DNA of 47,223 nucleotides from Intestinibacter sp034113885 (lineage in GTDB: Bacteria > Bacillota > Clostridia > Peptostreptococcales > Peptostreptococcaceae): contig NZ_JAXEWM010000012.1 of the NCBI RefSeq assembly GCF_034113885.1, positions 1 through 47,223 of the forward strand, read 5' to 3'. Under the pieces are notes generated by a model. That model searched no databases. It was not told the DNA's origin and saw only the letters and a list, made by a program, of their open reading frames with translations. This document shows, one piece after another, positions 6,583 through 14,528 of the stretch. The position numbers and the translations under genes were made by a program. The number at the start of each line of letters is the position of its first letter. Position 1 is the first letter of the stretch.

Positions 6583-7515
6583 GTGTTGATTATAGATGAT
6601 AGATATGAAATTTTAGATTGTGAAGAGAAAGGATTAGAGATAGATAAGCTCTACAAAGCGAAGGATTTGCAGCTAGACTCATTTGTATATATAAAAATAC
6701 TTGAAAATAATAGAAATATAAAGGATGATTTTATACCAGATTTAATAGATGAATCTACTATGATTTTATCGATTGATTCAAAGCATATAGCTAAAATTTT
6801 AGATATTGGAGATTACAAATCTGGATATTATATAGTCAGTGAGTATTTTGAAGGTATAGAGCTATATGATTTTATAAATAATTCTAGTTTAAGAATAAAG
6901 GATATACTTTTTATAAGTAAACAAATCATAGGAGCAATGAAAAATTGTGATGAAAAAAAAATGTACCATGGAGGTCTTAGATTAGATAATATTTTAGTAG
7001 ATGATGAATTTAATATAAAAATCTATGATTTAGGTATAACTAAATCAAATGGCGGGGTGAATATAAGGATGAATGACAATATTTCGTTTTTATGTCCACA
7101 TCAATTAAATATAAATTATACAGATAGAGAGAGCGACTTTTTTTCTATAGGGATTATACTATATTACTGTGTATTTAAAGAAATGCCATTTAAAATAGGG
7201 AATACAGATTTACAAATGCTTAAAAATATAGATAGAGGCATTGATTTAGATAAGGATAAAATCACAGTTTTAAATGAGGGGATAGTACATATTATAAAAA
7301 AATTGTTGGATAGAAAAGACAAATATCAAAGCTACAATGAGATTTTGATAGATTTAACAGAATTGATGTATGTAAAAGCAGATATTGCTAAAAATAATGA
7401 TATAGATTTAAATAAAGATATTGCTTATAAAAATACTAAAAAGAATAATTCTTTTTTTATAAAATTTATATCTATAATTATGTGCATTATTATTTTAATA
7501 ATGATAATCTTATAA
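6583..7515 (+). CDS. membrane-anchored protein-kinase-like protein, probable pseudokinase
   Basis: A 310-residue protein with a Ser/Thr protein-kinase fold and a C-terminal membrane anchor. I choose the GTG at 6583, 8 bases after AAGGCGG, because the longer frame begins within the promoter. Kinase landmarks: Lys38 in VYIKIL, a DFG-like DLG in IKIYDLGITK, the F-helix ESDFFSIGIILYYC and EMPF. Two catalytic features are missing: the glycine-rich loop is absent, and the catalytic loop reads YHGGLRLDNILV, so the HRD aspartate is Gly and the following Lys is Arg. The last 20 residues are a single membrane segment with nothing outside, so there are no PASTA domains. It is probably a scaffold or sensor rather than an active kinase. 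An AI-2E/PerM gene follows 52 bases later. Confidence 0.8.
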   Translation: MLIIDDRYEILDCEEKGLEIDKLYKAKDLQLDSFVYIKILENNRNIKDDFIPDLIDESTMILSIDSKHIAKILDIGDYKSGYYIVSEYFEGIELYDFINNSSLRIKDILFISKQIIGAMKNCDEKKMYHGGLRLDNILVDDEFNIKIYDLGITKSNGGVNIRMNDNISFLCPHQLNINYTDRESDFFSIGIILYYCVFKEMPFKIGNTDLQMLKNIDRGIDLDKDKITVLNEGIVHIIKKLLDRKDKYQSYNEILIDLTELMYVKADIAKNNDIDLNKDIAYKNTKKNNSFFIKFISIIMCIIILIMIIL

Positions 7516-7567
7516 TGTATAAGCATTTTACAGTCTTATAAATATTTGACTAGAAAGGAACGGAGAA

Positions 7568-8734
7568 ATGAAAATAAATTGGAACAGTAAGTACAATACT
7601 ATAGCGGCATATACCTTAATTGTAATATGCTTGAGTACTATATTTTACTTTTTTGCATCACAGATGGGCTCATTTAGTGCTAAAATAGGTTACCTGATTT
7701 CTATAATGAATCCATTTATTATTGGATTTGTATTGGCGTACCTATTGAACTTTATACTAAAATTTTACGAAGAAAGACTTTTGACAAATATAGGATCATT
7801 TAACAAAATTAAACAAAAGAGAAAGAGATTTATAAGTATAGCACTTACATATTTGACATTTGGTGTACTATTTTACTTATGCATACACTTTGTATTGCCA
7901 CAGCTTACTGAAAGTATAGTAGGTATAATAAATCAAATTCCTGCATATATGGACGACGCTAGAAATCTTACTCAGGATATAATCAAGGATTTACATGTAA
8001 ACGACCAAATGGCTAAATTTATGGAAAATAAATTAAATGAAATAGCTACAAAGGCAATAACCTTTATAAGCGAAATAATGCCTTTAATAGCAGATATAAT
8101 AATGAAGCTATTATCTAGTATTTGGAATATAGTATTAGGGCTTATAGTGTCTGTATATCTATTATTAGATAAGGAAAAATTCTACGCTATATCTAAAAAA
8201 ATAGTATGTGCAATGTTTAGCAAAAAAACTGCCGACAGAATTTTTGAATTGACATACAGAAGTAATAATACTTTTGGCAGATTTTTAAGTGGTAAAATTA
8301 TAGATTCTGCTATAATAGGAGTTCTTAGTTTTATTCTGTTTACAATAGCTAAGATGCCTTATGTAGTGTTGATATCTGTAATAATAGGTATTACAAATAT
8401 AATACCATTTTTTGGACCATTTATAGGGGCGGTTCCATGCTTCGTTCTTATACTTTTCGAATCACCTATGAAGGCTTTGATATTTTTGGCGCTTATATTC
8501 TTGATACAACAAATTGACGGAAATATAATAGGTCCTAAAATTTTAGGAGATTCTATAGGTATTTCAGCATTCTGGATATTATTCTCAATATTAGTAGCAG
8601 GAGAAATATTTGGATTTATGGGCATGGTAGTAGGTGTACCATTATTCGCAGTTATATACTCTATAATAAAGGAAAATGTAGAGCATAGATTAAAAGAAAA
8701 GAATCTACCGACAGAGACGAAGGATTATATGTAG
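7568..8734 (+). CDS. AI-2E/PerM family membrane protein (YtvI-like)
   Basis: A 388-residue polytopic membrane protein of the AI-2E transporter (PerM, UPF0118) family. It shows the family layout: two N-terminal membrane segments (about 15-60), a pair near 80-110, an amphipathic stretch with LPQLTESIVGIINQIPAYMDD, and a C-terminal block with LSGKIIDSAIIGVL, NIIPFFGPFIGAVP and IDGNIIGPKILGDSIGIS. Family members have been proposed to move autoinducer-2, or ions such as Na+ or H+; the substrate here is unknown. The start is after GAAAGGAACGGAGAA. It probably shares a transcript with the pseudokinase gene, and a strong terminator follows. Confidence 0.9.
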   Translation: MKINWNSKYNTIAAYTLIVICLSTIFYFFASQMGSFSAKIGYLISIMNPFIIGFVLAYLLNFILKFYEERLLTNIGSFNKIKQKRKRFISIALTYLTFGVLFYLCIHFVLPQLTESIVGIINQIPAYMDDARNLTQDIIKDLHVNDQMAKFMENKLNEIATKAITFISEIMPLIADIIMKLLSSIWNIVLGLIVSVYLLLDKEKFYAISKKIVCAMFSKKTADRIFELTYRSNNTFGRFLSGKIIDSAIIGVLSFILFTIAKMPYVVLISVIIGITNIIPFFGPFIGAVPCFVLILFESPMKALIFLALIFLIQQIDGNIIGPKILGDSIGISAFWILFSILVAGEIFGFMGMVVGVPLFAVIYSIIKENVEHRLKEKNLPTETKDYM

Positions 8735-8739
8735 ATTGT

Positions 8740-8789
8740 AAAAGAACTCGTATATAGAGGAAATTTTCCCTATGCGAGTTCTTTTTTTC
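8740..8789 (+). terminator. rho-independent terminator
   Basis: AAAGAACTCG pairs with CGAGTTCTTT, with an inner AGGG/CCCT helix, and is followed by seven T. Confidence 0.9.
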
Positions 8790-8810
8790 ATATAAAAATG
8801 GTCAATATTA

Positions 8811-8838
8811 TTGTTAAAATCTGTAAAAAAGGTATAAT
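8811..8838 (+). promoter_or_regulatory. promoter of the VWA/MoxR gene set
   Basis: TTGTTA, a 16-base spacer and a perfect TATAAT. Transcription would start near 8845, which excludes the ATG at 8847 as the start codon. Confidence 0.7.
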
Positions 8839-8873
8839 TAAATAATATGAATGTAATATTGGAGGTGATAAAT

Positions 8874-10094
8874 TTGACGATAGAGGAAAGTATAAGTAAA
8901 TTAAAAATTAATTTAATAAGAAAAAGACCTTTTTACGGTGTAATTTTAATGAAATTGAACGAGCTTAGAGAGAGTGATTCGACAGATATTGTCTGTACAG
9001 ATGGCAGTACAATTTTTTATAATAGAGAATATATGGAAAGTTTAACAGAGAGTGAAAGAAATTTTTATCTACTACATCAACTTTATCACTGTATTTTTAT
9101 GCATCCGACAAGAATGGTAAACAAAGACAGTAAAATAGCAAATATAGCTGCAGATTATTTAGTAAACTACTATATAAGTATGGAAAAGGAAGAGTTTAGA
9201 AGAAATCAGATCATGATTTCACCTCCAAAGGACGCCTTGATGGTAGAGAGTAGAGAGGATAAAGAGATGTTAGAAAAATTATCCTTTGAGCAGCTATACG
9301 AAATAATATATAAGCAGAGTAAAAAGCAAAAGGACGATACCAAAATTGACGATAACAGCAGCGGTCAAAATGGCGGTGGATTTGGCAGAAATATAGATTT
9401 TAAAAATGTAAAAGAAGATATAATGAGACCTAAAAATGTTCAAAAGACATCGTCAAATATGAGAAGAATAATACAAGAGAGTATAATCACAAATAAAATG
9501 CAGGGAAATAAGTCGATGGGAGATATGCCCGGAAACCTACTTAGAAGGATAGAGGAATTGATAGGCTCTAGACTTCCATGGCATAAATATTTGAGAAGAT
9601 ATTTAAGCAATATAGCTTCTGACGACTTATCTTTTGATACTCCAGATAAAAATCATATATACAGAGATTTGATACTTCCAGGAGTTTACGAGGATGAGGA
9701 AAAGCTAGAGGATATACTGTTTGTAATAGATACATCTGGTTCTATTTCTGACGATGATTTAAAAAATTTCATGGCTCAAGCATACGATGTGTGCAACGAC
9801 TTTAATGCCACAGGGAAGGTAATATTTTTTGATAGCATAGTACAAGATGTATTTGAAATAGATAAGGACAATTTTAAAAAGGCAAGACCTGTTGGAGGAG
9901 AAGGCACAAATGTCGATAGTGCACTCGGCTATATAAGAGATGAAAAATTAAAATATATATGTGCTATAGTTCTTACCGATGGATATTTTCCGAGACCAAA
10001 CATTTTAATAAGAAATGTGATTTGGTGTCTTACAGAAGACGGCACTACTGAAAATATAGAAGGTTATAAGGGATCTAAAATAATAAAAATGTAA
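8874..10094 (+). CDS. metallopeptidase-like/VWA protein (DUF2201 family), with HQLYH in place of HExxH
   Basis: A 406-residue protein; the TTG at 8874 lies 6 bases after GGAGGTG and is preferred to the ATG at 8847, which sits at the transcription start. The N-terminal part is the putative metallopeptidase domain of DUF2201 proteins: LLHQLYHCIFMHPTR stands where relatives have HExxH and a third His, so the catalytic Glu is Gln. Residues about 140-190 are a Lys/Gly-rich linker. The C-terminal part is a VWA-like domain with the complete metal-ion site DTSGS, GGEGTN and LTDGY. Such proteins usually partner a MoxR AAA ATPase, and one is encoded next. The domain families are secure; the biological role is not known. 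Confidence 0.85.
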   Translation: MTIEESISKLKINLIRKRPFYGVILMKLNELRESDSTDIVCTDGSTIFYNREYMESLTESERNFYLLHQLYHCIFMHPTRMVNKDSKIANIAADYLVNYYISMEKEEFRRNQIMISPPKDALMVESREDKEMLEKLSFEQLYEIIYKQSKKQKDDTKIDDNSSGQNGGGFGRNIDFKNVKEDIMRPKNVQKTSSNMRRIIQESIITNKMQGNKSMGDMPGNLLRRIEELIGSRLPWHKYLRRYLSNIASDDLSFDTPDKNHIYRDLILPGVYEDEEKLEDILFVIDTSGSISDDDLKNFMAQAYDVCNDFNATGKVIFFDSIVQDVFEIDKDNFKKARPVGGEGTNVDSALGYIRDEKLKYICAIVLTDGYFPRPNILIRNVIWCLTEDGTTENIEGYKGSKIIKM

Positions 10095-10205
10095 GAAAAT
10101 CTTTATTTTAAAGATCTATAATGTAGATTTTCTTGAAACACATTTACGAAAATTATATTTACTCATAATTTTTAAAGGAATATAATTTTCTATGTGTTAT
10201 AAAAA
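10093..10205 (-). repeat. two-hairpin intergenic repeat, copy B
   Basis: Read on the minus strand this segment aligns along its whole length with 17781-17891 at roughly 85% identity. It has two hairpins: an inner-loop hairpin with arms at 10138-10159 and 10179-10197, and a second with perfect 10-bp arms at 10093-10102 and 10125-10134. It begins on the stop codon of the VWA gene and fills most of the gap before the MoxR gene. It is in opposite orientation to its neighbours compared with the other copy, so it is unlikely to be a leader specific to either gene. Confidence 0.8.
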
Positions 10206-10229
10206 TTTAAATAAAGGGGTTATTATAAT

Positions 10230-11321
10230 ATGTCTACTATAAATATAGAACAATTTGAAAAAATAGTTGAATTTAATATCGATAATAATATAAAGAGAGC
10301 TATTCTAGGACTTGGGTCTTCAGGTATAGGAAAATCTGCTGTAATAAAACAAATAGCAGATAGAAAAGGTATGGGTTTAATAGATTTAAGACTTTTACTA
10401 TATACAGAAACAGATTTAAAGGGGATTCCATTCCCTAATGAAGATAAAACTAGAACAAAATGGCTGCCAAATGATATCTTACCAAATGTCCAAAAGGACG
10501 GAGAAAAGGGAATTCTTTTAATTGAAGAGCTTACATCAGCTCCTAAGAGAGTTCAAGCTGCAGCGTATCAATTAATTCAAGATAGAAGATTGGGAGAATA
10601 TGTGCTTCCAGATGGATGGTTTATCGTGGCTCTAGGTAATAGAGAGGACGACAACGGGGTATTCGTTCAAATGCCATCACCTCTTGCGAATAGATTCGAA
10701 ATTCACGATATAGGATACGATCTAGATATATGGAAGAAGAATTTCGCTTATAAAACTGGTATAAATCCTTTTGTAATAAGCTACTTAAACTTCAAACCAG
10801 GTGCTCTACACAACTTTGTGCCAGACAGCACATCTATGATATTCGCTTCCCCTAGAACATGGCATGCAGTAAGCGATATATTAAACGCAAATGTGTTTGA
10901 TTTTGATGATGATATATTGAGATACAAAATCGAAGGTAATGTAGGCGAAATAGAATGCAATAGCTTCTTGCAATTCTGCAAGTTAAAGGATGAGCTAGTA
11001 AGTGTAGACGATATACTAAGCGGTGTTGAGGTTGAGGTTCCATCAGAACACGATAAGATATATCTACTAATAGGTAGTGTAATATCTAGATTAGAGGCTT
11101 TAAGACAAATAGATGACGTTGACGATGTAGATGAAGAGCTACTAGATAAATTTTCAAATGCAATTAATTTCTTCTTAAAGTTAAAGCCAGAATTTACTGT
11201 TTTAGCGCTCAAAGATTTAGTTTCATTGAATAAGAAGCTAGTTAAGGGATTGTTTATAGAGGAATTAGATAACGACGATATAATAGATTTTATTACAGAA
11301 AACGATTATATATTTGAATAA
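10230..11321 (+). CDS. MoxR-type AAA+ ATPase
   Basis: A 363-residue AAA+ ATPase of the MoxR group. Walker A is GLGSSGIGKSAV (about 27-38), Walker B is GILLIEELTSAP (about 95-106), sensor 1 is VALGNREDD, and PSPLANRFE supplies the arginine-containing segment. MoxR ATPases act as chaperones, often with a VWA partner that recruits substrates or metal centres; the VWA protein just upstream is the obvious partner. AAAGGGG lies 10 bases before the ATG. The gap to the VWA gene is filled by repeat copy B, so whether both genes share one transcript is uncertain. An unknown gene follows after 15 bases. Confidence 0.9.
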   Translation: MSTINIEQFEKIVEFNIDNNIKRAILGLGSSGIGKSAVIKQIADRKGMGLIDLRLLLYTETDLKGIPFPNEDKTRTKWLPNDILPNVQKDGEKGILLIEELTSAPKRVQAAAYQLIQDRRLGEYVLPDGWFIVALGNREDDNGVFVQMPSPLANRFEIHDIGYDLDIWKKNFAYKTGINPFVISYLNFKPGALHNFVPDSTSMIFASPRTWHAVSDILNANVFDFDDDILRYKIEGNVGEIECNSFLQFCKLKDELVSVDDILSGVEVEVPSEHDKIYLLIGSVISRLEALRQIDDVDDVDEELLDKFSNAINFFLKLKPEFTVLALKDLVSLNKKLVKGLFIEELDNDDIIDFITENDYIFE

Positions 11322-11336
11322 TTTAGAAGGTGGATT

Positions 11337-12227
11337 ATGGATAAAAAAGAACATATTGAAAGTGTAATTTTGGATTTTAGTACTACATTAAATACCTTGT
11401 TCGATGAATATGAATTAGATATAACTTTGCCTATTGAAAAATGTATTTCAACTGTGAGTATTAAAGATATTGTGCCTACACAGGAGGATACAATTTTTAA
11501 TCAGTTAGATAGTATTTATCATAGACGAATAAAGGAATTGTTTTATACATTAAAAAAAGTAAATAGACTGGGGGCTCCAAAGATTTATTATTACAAAAAT
11601 AATGATATAAAGGTTACATCTTCTTTAGTAGATGATTATAGATTAAATGGTGAGATAGATAATTTATATACTTTTAAGACTACTTATTTATATAGACTAA
11701 AGGAGTTTTTAGAAGAGCTATCTCCTGTTAAATACATACAGTATTTAGTCGACATCGAGGGGCTTATTTTAGAATTAGGAGAGCCTAAATTGACTATAGA
11801 TGGGGCTAGTATGACTTTGAGATATCCATTTGATGTAGAAAATATAGACGAAACTGTAGAGCTTATAAAAAACGCCTTTGGAGATTACAAAATGGAGGCT
11901 TTATCTTGTGTAGTAATTTTAAGAGAAAGTGACAACGACATCTACGTTCCAGGAAAATATGAAAATTACTATTTCCCAGAATGCTTTAAGAAGGCGTTAG
12001 AGGACTTAGAAATTATAAGCCTATTTAAAGCAAAGACAGTTGAAATTATAATAGATGGAAAATTTGAAACTCTATATTATTTCAGTGCTTACGAATATAT
12101 GAACAATAAAACAAACAGACCTTATTGCTATATATATATCAAAGACAATAGACTTTTCGACTTGGAGAAATCGAAGATAATTAATAAGTTATTAAAATTA
12201 CAGGATAATTTGGAAGTAGGAATTTAA
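11337..12227 (+). CDS. unknown protein of the VWA/MoxR gene set
   Basis: A 296-residue soluble acidic protein I do not recognise. It begins MDKKEHIESVILDFSTTLN, and has a helical N-terminal half (with YRLKEFLEELSPVKYIQYL) and a beta-rich C-terminal half with repeated short strands such as ALSCVVILRESDNDIYVPGK, TVEIIIDGKFETLYYF and PYCYIYIKDNRLF. There is no signal peptide, membrane segment or familiar catalytic motif. It lies 15 bases after the MoxR gene and one base before the next, with AAGGTGG just ahead of the ATG, so it very likely belongs to the same operon and process. Confidence 0.8.
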   Translation: MDKKEHIESVILDFSTTLNTLFDEYELDITLPIEKCISTVSIKDIVPTQEDTIFNQLDSIYHRRIKELFYTLKKVNRLGAPKIYYYKNNDIKVTSSLVDDYRLNGEIDNLYTFKTTYLYRLKEFLEELSPVKYIQYLVDIEGLILELGEPKLTIDGASMTLRYPFDVENIDETVELIKNAFGDYKMEALSCVVILRESDNDIYVPGKYENYYFPECFKKALEDLEIISLFKAKTVEIIIDGKFETLYYFSAYEYMNNKTNRPYCYIYIKDNRLFDLEKSKIINKLLKLQDNLEVGI

Positions 12228-12228
12228 A

Positions 12229-12909
12229 ATGGTCAATACAGAGAGTTTAATTAAGAGAATATACGAAAAAATCGAACAATTAAAAGAGAAAAATATATTA
12301 GTTGAAGTAAAAATGCCTATAGATGAAAAGGACAAATTTTCTACATATAGTACTCATGAGTTGAGTTCTGTTTATTATAAAGTCATTTATGCTCCTAAAA
12401 ATATAGTTTTATATGAAGACGAGTATTATATAAACTTTTTTTTAAACTATTTAATAAACTTAAATACAAAAAGCGATAAGATAAATTATCTTTTAGAAAA
12501 TATAACAGAGGATACATATGTGAGCTTGGGAATGGTAGACTACAATAGTTATTTTCATTTTACTAAGGATAAGGTGATAATAAATATAGATACTTTTTCT
12601 GAGTCTACAGAAAAATTTAAAAATCTTATAAATATATACAATAAAGATCCGAGAACTTTTATAAGAAATGTTGTAAAAAATTCTCTTACAAATGAGTTCA
12701 ACGATCTTATGAGAAAAGGAAAGATGAGATTTTTTAATTCTACTATTTTTAATGTAAAGGTAAAGGGTAAAAAATACGCAGTATTTACAACATCTAATGC
12801 ACAAGAAAAAATAATGTACATATTAGATGAAGACAACAACTACATCGACATATTCGATGATAGATATGCAAAAATACTTAAAAAATTATCTTTGATAAAC
12901 AGCCTTTAA
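12229..12909 (+). CDS. unknown protein of the VWA/MoxR gene set
   Basis: A 226-residue soluble, lysine-rich protein I do not recognise. The ATG follows the previous stop codon by one base, so translation is probably coupled; there is no separate strong ribosome site. It has a helical N-terminus (ESLIKRIYEKIEQLKEKN), a middle with VSLGMVDYNSYFHF, and a beta-rich C-terminus with FNVKVKGKKYAVFTTSN and KIMYILDEDNNYIDIFDD. The alternating helix and hydrophobic-strand pattern in the C-terminal part is similar in style to the preceding protein, which might mean distant kinship, but I see no shared motif that proves it. Confidence 0.75.
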   Translation: MVNTESLIKRIYEKIEQLKEKNILVEVKMPIDEKDKFSTYSTHELSSVYYKVIYAPKNIVLYEDEYYINFFLNYLINLNTKSDKINYLLENITEDTYVSLGMVDYNSYFHFTKDKVIINIDTFSESTEKFKNLINIYNKDPRTFIRNVVKNSLTNEFNDLMRKGKMRFFNSTIFNVKVKGKKYAVFTTSNAQEKIMYILDEDNNYIDIFDDRYAKILKKLSLINSL

Positions 12910-12931
12910 AATTAAGATAGGGAGGAATGTT

Positions 12932-13276
12932 ATGTACTATATAAATAAAACTTTTTTGTACTCTAAAAAAAATATCGCTGGATTTGAGATATTAGATAAC
13001 GAAAATAAGGACTTTAGAATTTTGTTACATGTAGATGAAGCTATTGATTTTATAAAAAAACAGGGAAATAGAATTTACAATGCAGTAGTTTATGAAAAGG
13101 GAAAAGACAATTTTGGAAGAGCTATCTACGATATAAAGGCAGATGGAGAGCATTTAAAGGATTTAAAGGATAGAAATATTATTTTTAATTTGGCTATAAT
13201 ATTTAATGATAGAAACACTTATTATGAAGAGTATAAAGATCTTTTTATGAAATATTTATGTGTTATAAATTTCTAA
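12932..13276 (+). CDS. unknown small protein of the VWA/MoxR gene set
   Basis: A 114-residue soluble protein of mixed charge, unknown to me. It starts after AGGGAGGAATGTT and is 22 bases downstream of the previous gene. Strands such as FRILLHVDEAIDF and IYNAVVYEKGKDNFG and the late FNLAIIFNDRNTYYEEY suggest a compact alpha/beta domain. It is the last gene before a long terminator, so it closes the VWA/MoxR set. Nothing in it indicates a catalytic site. Confidence 0.75.
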   Translation: MYYINKTFLYSKKNIAGFEILDNENKDFRILLHVDEAIDFIKKQGNRIYNAVVYEKGKDNFGRAIYDIKADGEHLKDLKDRNIIFNLAIIFNDRNTYYEEYKDLFMKYLCVINF

Positions 13277-13302
13277 TGATGAATAAAAATGCGATAAATG
13301 GG

Positions 13303-13367
13303 AGAGAATATTTTTATAAGATGTATAGCGTGAAGGCTATTGTCTTTATAAAGATATTCTTTTTTTG
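13303..13367 (+). terminator. rho-independent terminator ending the VWA/MoxR set
   Basis: GAGAATAT(T)TTTATAAGA pairs with TCTTTATAAA-GATATTC around a 20-base loop, and a run of seven T follows. Confidence 0.85.
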
Positions 13368-13396
13368 TTGCTAAAATCGAATGAGGGTCTAATTTT

Positions 13397-14449
13397 ATGA
13401 ATTGTAACTGGAAATCTAAGAATGGTAAAGTCTGCAATAGATATGCGAGGTCTGGATGTTTTTGCGTTTTTCATAAGAAAAATAAAACTAAAAGAGAAAA
13501 TATACTTTTTAAACACTATTTGAAGAAGGAAAGGATTGAGGAGTTTACAGGATTTTTATTTGAGGATGATTTCGTGATTAAGGATTTAGTAGACTACGAT
13601 TACAATTATTTGAGGTTTGAGGAGTGTATTTTTTATAAAAAAGTAGATTTTTCAAATTTTATATTTAGAGAAAAAGTCGAAATTTTAAACTGCAGGTTTT
13701 TAGATCAAGTATTATTTTCTAGTTCAGAGTTTAATGGTGATTTAATTATTAAAAAAAATTATTTCAATCAAAATATAATAGATGAGAAAATATTTAAACA
13801 CGCGAGCATAAACAGCCAAAACTTTGAATTAATTGGAAATATAAATTTTCCTAGGCTAGATGGTATAGTATTTTCTAAAGAAAGTAAATTTATTTTGAGA
13901 GATTGTCAATACGATAGCGATTACAGCTATATAGGCAAGGTCAATTATACAATAGCTCAGATACAAGCTGAAAGAATTCACGATACTAAAAATATAGGAT
14001 ATTACACCTATTACGAGAGAAAGTACAGCAATAATAATATCAATAGAAATGATTTTAGAAGCTATTCTGAATATTTACTATCTAAAATATTAAACTATAT
14101 AGCTAGAGAATTCATGGGATATGGAGAGCATTTGAGTAAGTTGTTTTTTTATATTATATCTATAATAAGTGTATTTGCAATTTTATATATGATTATAGGC
14201 GTTACTAATTCATCAGGAGATATTGTAAGATTTGAATTCGAAAATATAAAAAATTATTCAGCATTCGAGGTGTTCAAGCTCTATATAGAGTTTTGGTATT
14301 TTTCTCTTGTAACCTTTTCTACTGTTGGATTTGGTGATATGGCAATAAATGGAGTTATAGGTAAGATATTAGTTTGTATAGAGGTTTTTATTGGAATTAC
14401 TGTGCAGAGTACATGGGTAGCTCTTATAATGAGGAGAATGTTCAGATAA
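13397..14449 (+). CDS. zinc-finger/pentapeptide-repeat two-membrane-segment ion channel
   Basis: A 350-residue protein combining three parts. Residues 3-26 hold a Cys/His cluster (Cys3, Cys13, Cys21, Cys23, His26) that could bind zinc. Residues about 65-165 have a pentapeptide-like pattern with F or L every five residues (LRFEECIFYKKVDFSNFIF). The C-terminus is an Ion_trans_2-type pore: a membrane segment at about 245-265, a pore helix and selectivity filter TVGFGD, and a last segment VIGKILVCIEVFIGI. The filter is that of a potassium channel. The N-terminal domains would then be a cytoplasmic gate or tether. The ribosome site is weak (GAGGG about 10 bases upstream). The gene stands alone. 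Confidence 0.85.
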   Translation: MNCNWKSKNGKVCNRYARSGCFCVFHKKNKTKRENILFKHYLKKERIEEFTGFLFEDDFVIKDLVDYDYNYLRFEECIFYKKVDFSNFIFREKVEILNCRFLDQVLFSSSEFNGDLIIKKNYFNQNIIDEKIFKHASINSQNFELIGNINFPRLDGIVFSKESKFILRDCQYDSDYSYIGKVNYTIAQIQAERIHDTKNIGYYTYYERKYSNNNINRNDFRSYSEYLLSKILNYIAREFMGYGEHLSKLFFYIISIISVFAILYMIIGVTNSSGDIVRFEFENIKNYSAFEVFKLYIEFWYFSLVTFSTVGFGDMAINGVIGKILVCIEVFIGITVQSTWVALIMRRMFR

Positions 14450-14468
14450 GTTAATAATTACTAGTTTT

Positions 14469-14500
14469 AAAAATATTCTCTTGTGAAAAAATAAGAGAGT
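14469..14500. other. hairpin after the channel gene
   Basis: AATATTCTCTT pairs with AAGAGAGTATT with one mismatch around an A-rich loop. There is no T run on the plus strand; the T run is on the minus strand. It may slow transcription or protect the 3' end of the channel mRNA. Confidence 0.4.
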
Positions 14501-14528
14501 ATTCATTATTACTGGGAAGGTGACAGCT

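Noticed and set aside
8847..8873. ATG at 8847 as start of the VWA protein
   Set aside because: It lies at the predicted transcription start, and GGAGGTG directly serves the TTG at 8874.
10781..11212. A 143-codon minus-strand frame opposite the MoxR gene
   Set aside because: It is a Ser-rich shadow of the conserved ATPase frame, without ribosome site or family resemblance.
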